DNA of 64,000 bases from JACMLD01 sp044227095 (GCA_044227095.1 JBGAFV010000001.1:3968001-4032000); one strand, 5' to 3'; counted from the stretch's first letter, positions 46,141 to 55,933 are shown. A program made the numbers and translations. Notes: a model not told the origin generated them from the sequence alone.

Positions 46141-46370
46141 ATGTTTGGCGATGCAAGGAATGTTATAATTTGAACAAGCCCTGAAAGGGCTTAGTAAATA
46201 TAGCCCCGGGTGCAACCCGGGGAATGCAATGAACGAATTTTATACAACCCTGAAGGGGTTGAATAACGGTGATGAATTGAATATTCAATTGAAGTGTGTG
46301 ACGTCCGCCTGGCCAGGCCATTCGGACGGGAAATGATGGTGCACAAAAAACAAATGCTGGTATCAAAATA
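46141..46370 (+). repeat. Triple-hairpin intergenic repeat, copy 3, with nested palindrome
   Basis: Hairpin 1 AAGCCCTGAAAGGGCTT (46176-46192); hairpin 2 CCCCGGGTGCAACCCGGGG (46204-46222); hairpin 3 CAACCCTGAAGGGGTTG (46245-46261). The right end is broken after GTGTGTGAC by a 31-bp GC-rich palindrome (46300-46330) with arms GTCCG and CGGAC. Confidence 0.8.
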
Positions 46371-46395
46371 AATAAATAAGAAATAATGCCTGGTT

Positions 46396-48768
46396 ATGAT
46401 AAAGAATTATCTTCTTGTAGCATTCAGAAACCTAAGGAGAAACAAAGTTTTCTCTGTTATTAATATATTAGGACTGGCATTGGGCATGGCTTGTAGCCTG
46501 CTGATTATGCTTTGGGTAAATGATGAAAGAAGCATGGATTCTTTTCATGCAAACAAAGAAAGGTTGTACAATGTATTTGAACACCAGTTTTACGACGGAA
46601 AAATTGAATCTGGTTATTTTACACCTGGTTTACTTGCGCAGGAACTGAAAAAGAAAATACCTGAAATAGAAAAATCTGTAGACTACATTTTATATACTGA
46701 GAAACTTACTTTCCAGGTTGGCGATAAAATTCTAAAACAAGAAGGAAGTTATGCTGATGCAGATTTTTTCAGCATGTTTACTTTTCCATTGCTGCAGGGA
46801 AAAGCTGTTACTTCTTTAAACGATCCCAGTTGCATTGCTATTTCAAAAAAAATGGCAAATATTTTTTTTGGAAGTCCCGAAGCCGCTATAGGAAAAACCA
46901 TCAGGTGCGAAGATAAAACCGACTTTAAAGTAACTGCGGTATTTGCAGACATGCCAGACAACTCTACCATTAAAGCTGATTTTATAGGCAACTGGTTTTA
47001 TTTTTTAGATCAAAACAGTTGGGCTAAAGAGTGGGGAAACAATGGCCCAGCCACTGCTATCATGCTTCGTGCAGATGCAAAGCCTGCTGCTGTTGCTGCT
47101 AAAATCAGGAAGTTTCTTGATGATTATAATAAAGAACAAGACAATAGTTTCAGGATAGAATTGGGCATGCAAAGATTTGATCAGTTTTATTTGAACAGCA
47201 ATATTAAGAATGGACAATTTACCGGCGGAAGAGTTGAGTATGTAAGACTGTTTAGCATTGTTGCCATTTTCATTCTCCTGATAGCCTGTATTAATTTTAT
47301 GAACCTTACTACTGCACGTTCTGTAAAACGAGCAAAAGAAATTGGTGTAAGAAAAGTAGTAGGTGCTTTAAGAGGTGTATTAATGCGGCAGTTTATAGGA
47401 GAAGCAATATTGCTTGCAGTAATAGCAACTGCAATTGCGTTATTGATTGCATTTATTTTATTACCGGCGTTTAATACACTTACCAATAAACATATTGCTT
47501 TTCCTTTTACAGATGCCACTTTTTGGTTAGAGATTTTATTGCTTGCTATAATTACTGGTATTGTTTCTGGCAGTTACCCGGCGTTGTTTTTATCTTCCTT
47601 CAATCCGATAACTGTATTAAAGGGTACATTAAAATTCAGTCCGCGTGCAACACTATTTAGAAAAAGCCTGGTGGTGTTTCAGTTTGTTCTTTCTATAGTG
47701 CTTATTATAGGAACAATGGTGATATCAAAACAAGTACATTATATTCTCAATAAAGACATTGGTTTTAACAGGGAAAACCTAATGTATATTCCAATGGAAG
47801 GCGATTTAAGAAAGCAGTATAATGTATACCGGGAACAAGCACTGAGTATGCCTGGCATACAAAGTGTAACCCGTATGACGGAAAGTCCAACCAATTTAGG
47901 CAGTAATACCGGTGGCGTTGATTGGGACGGAAAAGATCCTAACACGAGGCCAAGCTTTACACAGGCATCTGTTAGTTACGATTTTATTAAGACACTTAAT
48001 ATTAAGATTGTACAAGGACGGGATTTTTCAAGAGATTTTGGAACGGACTCTGTCGGTTATTTAATTAATGAAGCTGCCATGCGCCGTATCGGTTATAAAG
48101 ATCCTATTGGCAAAAGGCTAACCTTCTGGGGCAAGAAAGGAACCATTGTTGGTGTAATGAAAGATTTTCATTTTAATTCATTGCACAACCCTATTGATGC
48201 GCTTATACTTCGGTTGAGTGATAAAGAAACATGGGGTACCATTCTCGTAAAAACACAAAAAGGAAAAACAAAAGAAGCACTGGCAAGTTTGGCACAATTA
48301 AGCAAAACACTCAACCCCAAATTTCCTTTTACTTATGAATTTGCAGATGAGCAGTTTAAAAATCAATATAAGAGCGAAGCTGTTACAGGAAACCTTTCCA
48401 ATTATTTTGCATTTCTTGCCATCTTTATTTCTTGTTTAGGTTTGCTTGGTCTTGCTATGTTTACTGCAGAACAACGTACCAAAGAAATAGGAATTCGCAA
48501 AGTGCTGGGTGCAAGTGTGCCGGGGCTTTTCAATTTATTGTCTAAAGAATTTTTAGTGCTGGTTGGGTTGGCATTTGTAATTGCTGCGCCATTATCGTGG
48601 TGGGCTATGAATACATGGTTGAAAGATTATGAATACCATACTGCAATCAGTTGGTGGATTTTTGCATTGGCAGGATTGCTTGCTTGTGTTATTGCATTGG
48701 CAACGGTAAGTTTTCAGGCTATTAAGGCAGCGTTGGCAAATCCGGTGAAGAGTTTGAGAGCTGAGTAG
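46396..48768 (+). CDS. ABC permease, MacB/FtsX type (P7)
   Basis: 790 residues. N-terminus MIKNYLLVAFRNLRRNKVFSV; GLALGMACSLLIMLWVNDERSMD, with Arg-Ser-Met in place of the usual LSYD/MSFD. FtsX 1 is ACINFMNLTTARSVKRAKEIGVRKVVGA; FtsX 2 is RTKEIGIRKVLGASV; the end is NPVKSLRAE. Closest in overall style to P1, P2 and P11. A CCACGGAG inverted repeat begins at the stop codon. Confidence 0.92.
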   Translation: MIKNYLLVAFRNLRRNKVFSVINILGLALGMACSLLIMLWVNDERSMDSFHANKERLYNVFEHQFYDGKIESGYFTPGLLAQELKKKIPEIEKSVDYILYTEKLTFQVGDKILKQEGSYADADFFSMFTFPLLQGKAVTSLNDPSCIAISKKMANIFFGSPEAAIGKTIRCEDKTDFKVTAVFADMPDNSTIKADFIGNWFYFLDQNSWAKEWGNNGPATAIMLRADAKPAAVAAKIRKFLDDYNKEQDNSFRIELGMQRFDQFYLNSNIKNGQFTGGRVEYVRLFSIVAIFILLIACINFMNLTTARSVKRAKEIGVRKVVGALRGVLMRQFIGEAILLAVIATAIALLIAFILLPAFNTLTNKHIAFPFTDATFWLEILLLAIITGIVSGSYPALFLSSFNPITVLKGTLKFSPRATLFRKSLVVFQFVLSIVLIIGTMVISKQVHYILNKDIGFNRENLMYIPMEGDLRKQYNVYREQALSMPGIQSVTRMTESPTNLGSNTGGVDWDGKDPNTRPSFTQASVSYDFIKTLNIKIVQGRDFSRDFGTDSVGYLINEAAMRRIGYKDPIGKRLTFWGKKGTIVGVMKDFHFNSLHNPIDALILRLSDKETWGTILVKTQKGKTKEALASLAQLSKTLNPKFPFTYEFADEQFKNQYKSEAVTGNLSNYFAFLAIFISCLGLLGLAMFTAEQRTKEIGIRKVLGASVPGLFNLLSKEFLVLVGLAFVIAAPLSWWAMNTWLKDYEYHTAISWWIFALAGLLACVIALATVSFQAIKAALANPVKSLRAE

Positions 48769-48846
48769 CCACGGAGGCACAGAAAACACAGAGTCGCACA
48801 AAGATATTCTCCGTGAAACTTTGTGTTCACCGTGACTCTGTAGTTC
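48769..48846. repeat. CACGGAG/ACAGAG inverted repeat after P7
   Basis: The left arm CCACGGAGGCACAGAAAACA is followed by a middle with TCTCCGTGAAAC and a right arm with CACCGTGACTCTGTAG, giving several alternative hairpins. A near-identical element follows P8. It may act as a 3' mRNA structure; no T-run follows. Confidence 0.65.
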
Positions 48847-48892
48847 AAACTTAGGTACAGGAAATCAGACATTATAAAATCAGACATCAGCC

Positions 48893-51280
48893 ATGATTAA
48901 AAACTATTTCAAAATTGCCTGGCGGAACATGCTGAAAAGCAAAGCCTATTCATTAATAAACATTGTTGGCCTTGCTATAGGTATGACAGTAGCATTATTG
49001 ATTGCATTGTGGATATGGGACGAACTGTCTTTTGATCATTATCACGAAAACCATCAGCAACTGGCGCAGGTAATGACCACCCAAACTTTTAATGGAGAAA
49101 CAGGCACTGGCCAGGCGGTTGCTATGCCGCTAGCAACAGAACTGCGTTCTAAATATGCTGCAGATTTTAAAGCAGTGTCTATGGCGTCGTGGAATTTCGG
49201 TCACATATTGGCGGTAGGAGAAAAAAAGATAAACAAGGAAGGGATGTGGGTGGAGCCTGTTTTCCCGGAAATGTTTTCTTTAAAAATGATTAAGGGTACA
49301 AGATCTGCGCTGGCAGATCCTTCTTCTATTATGCTAAGCGAATCTGTTGCAAAAGCTTTATTTGGCAATGACGAAGCTATGGGCAAACTGGTAAAGCTTG
49401 ACAATAAAGAAAGCTACAAAGTAACAGGCGTGTATGAAGATCTTCCCCGCAATACAAGTTTATACAGTACAAAGATTTTACTCTCGTGGAATAAATACAT
49501 TACCACGCAGGATTGGTTAAAAAGCGCTATGACGCAATGGGGCAACCATTCTTTTCAGTGCTATGCGCAAATAAACAAAACCGGCGACATGGCAAAGACA
49601 ACTGAAAAAATTAAGAATGCTTCCATGATTCACCTGAATGCTGCCAGGGATGGTAAAGAAGAACTGGTATTGCAACCAATGACCAACTGGCACTTGCGCA
49701 GCGATTTTAAAAATGGTAAAGTTGCCGGCGGACGCATTCAGTTTGTATGGTTGTTCCTTATTATTGGCATTTTTGTGTTGCTGCTTGCCTGCATCAATTT
49801 TATGAACCTGAGTACAGCAAGAAGTGAGAAAAGAGCAAAAGAAGTGGGCATAAGAAAAACCGTTGGCTCTTTGCGTAGCCAGATTATAGGGCAGTTTCTT
49901 TCCGAGTCTGTATTGGTAGCATTTTTAGCTTTTATACTTTCAATAGCATTTGTATTGTTATTCCTTCCGTTCTTTAATGGACTTGCAGATAAAGACATGC
50001 ATTTGCCCTGGAGCAATATTGTATTCTGGCTGCTGGCATTGGCATTTACATTTTTCACGGGCATTGTGTCTGGCAGTTATCCTGCATTTTATTTATCAGG
50101 CTTTGAACCAATAAAAGTGCTGAAAGGAACTTTTCGTGTGGGACGATATGCTTCATTGCCACGAAAAATACTGGTGGTAATACAATTCACAGTTTCTATT
50201 GCATTAATTATTGGAACCATCATTGTCTTCAGGCAAATACAATATGCAAAAGACAGACCGGTTGGTTATACACGCGGTGGATTGATTACAATAGACATGA
50301 ACACTCCAGAATTGTATGGCAAAGGAAAATACGATCTTATAAGAAACGATCTGTTATCAACCGGTGTTGTAGAGAATATGGCAGAATCAAGCAGTCCGCC
50401 TACTAATGTTTACTCAAACAATATTGGTTTTAGCTGGGAAGGAAAAGATCCCAACTCACTTCCTTTGTTTGGCACCATTGGCGTTACACAAGATTTTGGA
50501 AAAACAATTGCATGGCAGGTAAAAGAAGGCAGGGACTTTTCGAGGGAATTTGCAACAGACTCCAGCGCTATGATATTAAACGAAGCTGCAGTAAAATTAA
50601 CAGGATTGAAATCTGTTGTTGGCCAAACCATTAAATGGGATACAACACCGTACCATGTAGTGGGTGTTATAAAAGATATGGTGATGGAATCTCCTTATAC
50701 ACCAGTAAAGCCTTCTATATTCCTGATGCAACCGGGTTGGGTGGGCATTATCACCATTCGTATAAAACCAACGGTGCCTTTGCGTGCTGCATTATCTAAA
50801 ATAGAAACTGTATTTAAACGGTACGACCCCGGAAGCCCGTTTGATTACCGCTTTACAGACCAGGAATATGCAAAGAAATTTTCTGATGAAGAACGTATTG
50901 GCAACCTCGCTTCCTTCTTTGCAGTACTTGCTATTTTCATTTCTTGTTTGGGTTTATTTGGCCTTGCATCTTTTGTGGCAGAACAACGTACCAAAGAAAT
51001 TGGTATACGCAAAGTATTAGGCGCATCTCTAACTTCAATATGGGGAATGTTGTCTAAAGAATTTGTAATGCTGGTAATTATTTCATGCCTTATTGCAATA
51101 CCACTGGCTTATTATTACCTGCACCAATGGTTGCAGAAATATGAATACAGAACAGAAATTTCCTGGTGGGTTTTTGTAGCCGCTGCCGCAGGGGCATTAA
51201 TAATTACATTGCTTACAGTAAGTTTCCAGGCAATAAAGGCAGCGTTGTCTAACCCGGTGAAGTCGTTGCGGACTGAGTAA
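48893..51280 (+). CDS. ABC permease, MacB/FtsX type (P8)
   Basis: 795 residues and the closest relative of P5: both share DELSFD.YH.N, a QTFNG word, KVLKGTFRVGR, and SSSP..VYSNNIGFSWEGKDPN-type text in periplasmic domain 2. FtsX 1 is ACINFMNLSTARSEKRAKEVGIRKTVGS. It ends NPVKSLRTE. Because P6 and P7 (other subgroups) stand between P5 and P8, a simple step-by-step tandem duplication does not explain the order. Confidence 0.92.
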   Translation: MIKNYFKIAWRNMLKSKAYSLINIVGLAIGMTVALLIALWIWDELSFDHYHENHQQLAQVMTTQTFNGETGTGQAVAMPLATELRSKYAADFKAVSMASWNFGHILAVGEKKINKEGMWVEPVFPEMFSLKMIKGTRSALADPSSIMLSESVAKALFGNDEAMGKLVKLDNKESYKVTGVYEDLPRNTSLYSTKILLSWNKYITTQDWLKSAMTQWGNHSFQCYAQINKTGDMAKTTEKIKNASMIHLNAARDGKEELVLQPMTNWHLRSDFKNGKVAGGRIQFVWLFLIIGIFVLLLACINFMNLSTARSEKRAKEVGIRKTVGSLRSQIIGQFLSESVLVAFLAFILSIAFVLLFLPFFNGLADKDMHLPWSNIVFWLLALAFTFFTGIVSGSYPAFYLSGFEPIKVLKGTFRVGRYASLPRKILVVIQFTVSIALIIGTIIVFRQIQYAKDRPVGYTRGGLITIDMNTPELYGKGKYDLIRNDLLSTGVVENMAESSSPPTNVYSNNIGFSWEGKDPNSLPLFGTIGVTQDFGKTIAWQVKEGRDFSREFATDSSAMILNEAAVKLTGLKSVVGQTIKWDTTPYHVVGVIKDMVMESPYTPVKPSIFLMQPGWVGIITIRIKPTVPLRAALSKIETVFKRYDPGSPFDYRFTDQEYAKKFSDEERIGNLASFFAVLAIFISCLGLFGLASFVAEQRTKEIGIRKVLGASLTSIWGMLSKEFVMLVIISCLIAIPLAYYYLHQWLQKYEYRTEISWWVFVAAAAGALIITLLTVSFQAIKAALSNPVKSLRTE

Positions 51281-51358
51281 CCACGGAGTCACGGAAAACA
51301 CAGAGGCGCACAGGGCCTTCCCCGTGAAACTTTATGTTCATAGTGTCCCTGTGGTTAT
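51281..51358. repeat. CACGGAG/ACAGAG inverted repeat after P8
   Basis: Same element as after P7: CCACGGAGTCACGGAAAACA, middle CCCCGTGAAACTTTATG, right arm GTCCCTGTGGTT. It starts directly at the stop codon. Confidence 0.65.
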
Positions 51359-51392
51359 ACAGTAGGTACACAAAATAAGAAATATACTAAAC

Positions 51393-52925
51393 ATGAAACG
51401 AAACACTTACTTACTCAGTTTATTGTTAGCATCAACCTGTCTTCATGCACAATTGCCAGATCTTCCTATACTAAAAGATTCATTGTATTCCGAAGTGCTG
51501 AAGGAAATGCGGCCAATAGAAATTGTATTGCCAGCCAACTATGCCTCATCACCGGATCTGAAGTTTGATGCATTCTATGTAACCGATGGTGAATGGAATA
51601 CAAGAATTGTTTCAAACATCAGGCAGTTTTTAAACATTCAGTTTATACCGGAGAACATTATCATTAGCATACCCAATGTTTATCCAAATGGTATGAACCA
51701 ACGTGGACGGGATTTTACACCTACGCATACCAATATGCCGGAGTCTGGTGGCGCTGCAAAATTCCTTGAGTTTATTAAAGCTGAACTTATCCCCTATATC
51801 AATAAAAAATACAGAACCAACGGCGAGAATACTTTGTATGGCAGTTCACTCGGTGGCATATTTGCGATGTACGCATTGTGCAAAGAGCCGCAGCTTTTTC
51901 AATCTTACTTAATGGCAGATCCTGCATGGTGGTGGGACAATAGTTACATCAGTACACTCGTAAAAGAAAATATTGACAAGCTTGTACCAATGAATAAAAC
52001 AGTGCTCATTACAGGACGTGAAGGTGCCCCCTATAAATACATGGGTATTGCTAAAGTAGATTCTATTATTGCACCTGCTAAAGCGAAAGGTGCGCATTGG
52101 AAGACGATGCTGTATAATGATGAAACACATAACGCAATGGTATTTCGTACTGTTTATGATGGGTTGAAATATACTTATGCAGGATACATGAAAGAGAGTT
52201 TTGGCTTTCACCCAATGAATGGTATGGTTTTGCGAGACAAGCCAATGGTACTAAGAATAAGCAATAGTGAAACTTTTAAAAACCTCCGTTATACAACAGA
52301 TGGCTCAATGCCCAACAACACATCAGCTTTAATAACTGCTGATACATTATCAATTACCAATCCATCAAAACTGATTATTCAATCGCCCAGTAATCGTGAA
52401 CGTTACAATAAAACAGAAACTGGTAATTTTAAAACTGTAGATGCTCCATTGGCTGCATCTGCAAAAATGAAGAATGCACAACCTGGGGGATGGAATTATA
52501 GTTACTACGAAGGTGTATGGGACAGTTTGCCAGATTTTAAAAAACTAAAACCTGTACAAACAGGAATTACCAATAAAGATTTTTCTATTAGCAAAATGCC
52601 TAAACAGAAAAATTTTGCGTGTTTAATTGAAGGGCAATTAGAAGTTAAGGCTGATGGCTATTATTTGTTTGGCGTAGATGCAGATGGCGGTGCAAGTTTA
52701 TCGTTGGGCAATACGATGCTTATCAATTATAATGGCATACACAATAGTGGCAATTTTCAATCTTATATAGTTCCGTTGGCAAAAGGTTTTTATCCTGTGC
52801 GTATAGAATATTATCAAAAAGAAGGAAGGGCATCGCTGAATCTTTTGTACATAGTACCTGGGAATAACGATCCTATGGGTATTCCGGCGGAACTGCAGTA
52901 TAATGTTCCTGTAAAGAACAAATAA
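51393..52925 (+). CDS. Secreted esterase with PA14-like domain
   Basis: 510 residues with a signal peptide (~1-20, ending LHAQ). The first ~270 residues are an alpha/beta-hydrolase of the putative-esterase (Fes/IroE-like) family: nucleophile Ser152 in GSSLGG and His246 in DETHNAM. Residues ~275-345 resemble a chitobiase/hexosaminidase C-terminal-type beta module (RYTTDGSMPNN). Residues ~385-505 resemble PA14 (DGYYLFGVDADGGASLSLG), a sugar-binding fold. It may cut ester links on a glycan or siderophore outside the cytoplasm. Lying between P8 and P9 on the same strand, it could supply or process a transported compound (inference). Confidence 0.75.
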   Translation: MKRNTYLLSLLLASTCLHAQLPDLPILKDSLYSEVLKEMRPIEIVLPANYASSPDLKFDAFYVTDGEWNTRIVSNIRQFLNIQFIPENIIISIPNVYPNGMNQRGRDFTPTHTNMPESGGAAKFLEFIKAELIPYINKKYRTNGENTLYGSSLGGIFAMYALCKEPQLFQSYLMADPAWWWDNSYISTLVKENIDKLVPMNKTVLITGREGAPYKYMGIAKVDSIIAPAKAKGAHWKTMLYNDETHNAMVFRTVYDGLKYTYAGYMKESFGFHPMNGMVLRDKPMVLRISNSETFKNLRYTTDGSMPNNTSALITADTLSITNPSKLIIQSPSNRERYNKTETGNFKTVDAPLAASAKMKNAQPGGWNYSYYEGVWDSLPDFKKLKPVQTGITNKDFSISKMPKQKNFACLIEGQLEVKADGYYLFGVDADGGASLSLGNTMLINYNGIHNSGNFQSYIVPLAKGFYPVRIEYYQKEGRASLNLLYIVPGNNDPMGIPAELQYNVPVKNK

Positions 52926-52996
52926 AATGATTTACTAAAGATTTAGCATTCTGTTTTACACTCAGCGTATACATTTCAAACTTATAAACTTGTTTT

Positions 52997-55435
52997 ATGT
53001 TTAGAAATTATCTGAAAATAGCGTTCCGGAATATTACCAGGCGCAAAGGTTATGCATTGCTCAATATATTTGGCCTTGCCATTGGCGTTACCTGCTGCCT
53101 GCTTATTTTCCAGTATGTTTCTTATGAAAGAAGCTACGACAGGTTTGGCGATCAATCTTCAAACATAGTAAGAATAAGATTGGATGATTACCAGCAGGGA
53201 AAGCTTGCGTGGAAATCTGCAACAAGTTATCCTGCCATTGGGCCAACTTTAAAAAAAGAATTTCCTGAAGTAGAAGATTTTTGCCGCTTGTATGATGCAG
53301 AGTCTTTATTTACCAATGAAGAAAAAAATGTAAAGTTCAACGAGAAGAAAGGATACTTTGCAGATCCTTCAGCAATTAATTTACTGGACGTAAAATTAAA
53401 GTCAGGCAATCCTTCGCTTGCACTTGATGCGCCGGATAAAATGATTGTTTCTGAATCTTTCGCAAAAAAATATTTTGGAAGTGATAACCCTGTTGGCAAA
53501 AGACTGGTAACAAAAGACCCGGATAACAGCGAATTGTATGAGATAACAGGTGTATTTAAAGATTACCCACGCAATTCTCATCTTATTATTGATTACATGA
53601 TTTCTTATGCAACGCTTGCAAAAATTAACCGTGCACAAGGCGATACCAGCAATCAGGTTGAAACAAGCTGGGGTTGGTACGATTTCTATACTTACCTAAA
53701 ACTAAAACCCGGCACCGATTTAAAAAAGCTTGATGCAAAACTTGTTGCCTTTACTGATAAGCATATTAACGACAACGAATGGAGAAAGAAAAACAATGTG
53801 AAAGACGCACTCTCCGTTTTACCGCTAACTGATATTCATCTTTATTCAAATTATAACCAGGAAGCAGAAGTAAATGGTGATGGCCAATCGGTTTCCTTTC
53901 TTTTCTTAATTGGTATTCTTATCATTCTTATTGCATGGATCAATTACATTAACCTCGCTACTGCCAGGTCTATGGAACGTGCACGGGAAGTTGGTGTGCG
54001 CAAAGTGCTGGGTGCATTCCGTAGCAGCCTCATCAAACAATTTCTCACAGAAAGTTTAATGCTGAATACAATAGCACTTGTTATTGCATTTATTGCGGCA
54101 TTTCTCTTAACGCCATCGTTTAATCAATTTATAGGAAGGGATGCCAGCACAGGATTTTCAATGCCATCAAATTATTGGTCAGGCTTTTTATTATTGTTTT
54201 TTGGCGGAAGCCTTTTAGCAGGCCTCTACCCTGCTTTTGTATTATCCGGATACCAACCAGTAAAAGTGCTGAAAGGAATTTTTAAAAACAGTACCAGCGG
54301 CATTTTGTTAAGAAAAGGATTAATCATTGTTCAGTTTATTACTTCGGTAGTACTTGTTGCTGGTACTATGATTGTTTATCAGCAAATCCGTTTTATGCGC
54401 AACCAGAAACTGGGCACAGACATTAGCCAGACACTTGTACTGGAAGGCGCAGGCTCATTGCGTGATTCCCTGTATAAAAACGTTTTTCAGCCATTTAAGA
54501 CAGAACTATTGCAGCAGCCAAATGTAAAAAGCGTAAGTGCTTCCACTTCTGTAATGGGCAACGAAATTTACTGGACAAGAAGTGCAAGAAAGCTTGAAGC
54601 AAACAGCAAAGGCGTAACCTTATACCATATTGGTGTTGATTATGATTTTATTCCTTCGTTTAATATTGCTATGAAGGCAGGCAGAAATTTTTCCAAAGAA
54701 TTTCAAACAGATAAGAAAGCGGTATTGCTGAATGAAGAAGCCGTATCATTACTTGGTTATGAAAGCCCTGAAAAAGCAGTGAACCAAAAGTTGATTCATG
54801 GAGACACTGTTACTATAGCAGGCGTTGTTTCCGATTTTCATAATGAGGGGTTACAGAAAAAAGTACAGCCGCTTATTTTTATACTCCGTCCGGAGAGCAG
54901 GCAGTTCTATTCCATTAAGCTTGATAAAAGCAATGTTAGGGAAACAGTAGCGTCTATAGAAAAAATTTGGGGCCGTTATTTTCCTGCAGATCCGTACAAT
55001 TATTTTTTCCTCGATGATTCTTTTAACAGGCAATATAAATCTGATGAATTGTTTGGAAGCGTCTTTACATTGTTTTCTATTCTTGCCATTTTAATCGCTT
55101 GCTTTGGCCTTGCAGGACTTTCTTCTTACAATGTCTTACAACGCAGAAAAGAAATTGGCATAAGAAAAGTAATGGGTGCATCTGTACAGCAATTGCTATT
55201 GTTGCTATCAAAAGATTTTTTATGGCTTGTATTTCTAGCCTTCCTCGTTGCCGTACCGGTTACATGGTTGCTTATGAACAGTTGGCTGCAAGACTTTGCT
55301 TATCGCATAAACATCAGTTGGGCTGTATTTGCAATTGCAGGAATTATTGCTGTAGTAATAGCATTTATAACCATTAGCTTCCAGGCAATAAAAGCAGCAC
55401 TGGCAAACCCGGTGAAGTCACTCCGTACAGAGTAG
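52997..55435 (+). CDS. ABC permease, MacB/FtsX type (P9)
   Basis: 812 residues. N-terminus MFRNYLKIAFRNITRRKGYAL; LAIGVTCCLLIFQYVSYERSYD, closest to P3. FtsX 1 departs from the array: AWINYINLATARSMERAREVGVRKVLGA, with Trp where other members have Cys. FtsX 2 is RRKEIGIRKVMGASV; the end is NPVKSLRTE. It lies 71 bp after the esterase gene, so both may share a transcript. Confidence 0.92.
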   Translation: MFRNYLKIAFRNITRRKGYALLNIFGLAIGVTCCLLIFQYVSYERSYDRFGDQSSNIVRIRLDDYQQGKLAWKSATSYPAIGPTLKKEFPEVEDFCRLYDAESLFTNEEKNVKFNEKKGYFADPSAINLLDVKLKSGNPSLALDAPDKMIVSESFAKKYFGSDNPVGKRLVTKDPDNSELYEITGVFKDYPRNSHLIIDYMISYATLAKINRAQGDTSNQVETSWGWYDFYTYLKLKPGTDLKKLDAKLVAFTDKHINDNEWRKKNNVKDALSVLPLTDIHLYSNYNQEAEVNGDGQSVSFLFLIGILIILIAWINYINLATARSMERAREVGVRKVLGAFRSSLIKQFLTESLMLNTIALVIAFIAAFLLTPSFNQFIGRDASTGFSMPSNYWSGFLLLFFGGSLLAGLYPAFVLSGYQPVKVLKGIFKNSTSGILLRKGLIIVQFITSVVLVAGTMIVYQQIRFMRNQKLGTDISQTLVLEGAGSLRDSLYKNVFQPFKTELLQQPNVKSVSASTSVMGNEIYWTRSARKLEANSKGVTLYHIGVDYDFIPSFNIAMKAGRNFSKEFQTDKKAVLLNEEAVSLLGYESPEKAVNQKLIHGDTVTIAGVVSDFHNEGLQKKVQPLIFILRPESRQFYSIKLDKSNVRETVASIEKIWGRYFPADPYNYFFLDDSFNRQYKSDELFGSVFTLFSILAILIACFGLAGLSSYNVLQRRKEIGIRKVMGASVQQLLLLLSKDFLWLVFLAFLVAVPVTWLLMNSWLQDFAYRINISWAVFAIAGIIAVVIAFITISFQAIKAALANPVKSLRTE

Positions 55436-55455
55436 TTAGTTGATCAGTAATTACT

Positions 55456-55553
55456 AATTAGGAATTAGGAATTAGGAATTAGGAATTAGGAATTAGGAAT
55501 TAGGAATTAGGAATTAGGAATTAGGAATTAGGAATTAGGAATTAGGAATTAGG
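55456..55553 (+). repeat. 7-bp tandem repeat array, 14 units
   Basis: Fourteen AATTAGG units, all identical, starting about 20 bp after the P9 stop codon. Confidence 0.85.
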
Positions 55554-55557
55554 AATT

Positions 55558-55790
55558 GATTTTCGGTGATGCAAGGTATGTTATTATTTAACGCAAGCCC
55601 TGAAAGGGCTTAATCATAATAACCCCGAATGAAATTCGGGGAACGTGATGTGAAAATTTTGTGCAACCCTGAAGGGGTTGATTTGAATTAGCTATATTTT
55701 TTGTGAGCCCAACGATAGAATAAATATTAAACATCGTTGCCCGTCCGAATGGCGTGGCCGGGCGGACGTCGCACATTGTACAGATAATTC
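55558..55790 (+). repeat. Triple-hairpin intergenic repeat, copy 4, with nested palindrome
   Basis: Hairpin 1 AAGCCCTGAAAGGGCTT (55595-55611); hairpin 2 CCCCGAATGAAATTCGGGG (55623-55641, fully paired); hairpin 3 CAACCCTGAAGGGGTTG (55664-55680). It is followed by the end module in the opposite orientation (CATCGTTGC at 55732), which is split by the 31-bp palindrome (55740-55770) before GTCGCACATTGTACAG. Confidence 0.75.
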
Positions 55791-55827
55791 GCTGCGCACC
55801 TCTGTGTTCCCCGTGCCCGTGGCTCCC

Positions 55828-55866
55828 CTCCCAATACCGTACACCAACTGTCCGCTTCCGTACACC
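55828..55866 (+). promoter_or_regulatory. Putative activator-binding dyad upstream of permease P10
   Basis: CCGTACACC occurs twice (55837 and 55858), 21 bp apart. The second copy completes the dyad TGTCCG-N4-CGTACA (55849-55864). The layout CGTACA-N5-TGTCCG-N4 is the same as at 60005. The dyad centre is 62-63 bp upstream of the GG of the -24 element. Confidence 0.6.
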
Positions 55867-55917
55867 TAAGCCTTTTTAAATATTGCTGAAACCCGCTGCC
55901 ATAAAGGGTTCTATTAT

Positions 55918-55933
55918 TGGCACAACTGTTGAA
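55918..55933 (+). promoter_or_regulatory. Sigma-54-type -24/-12 promoter for P10
   Basis: TGGCACAACTGTTGAA: a perfect TGGCAC, correct ten-base GG-to-G spacing, and TTGA at -12 (A instead of C). It is the best -24/-12 match in the window. The leader to the P10 ATG would be about 120 bp. Confidence 0.6.
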
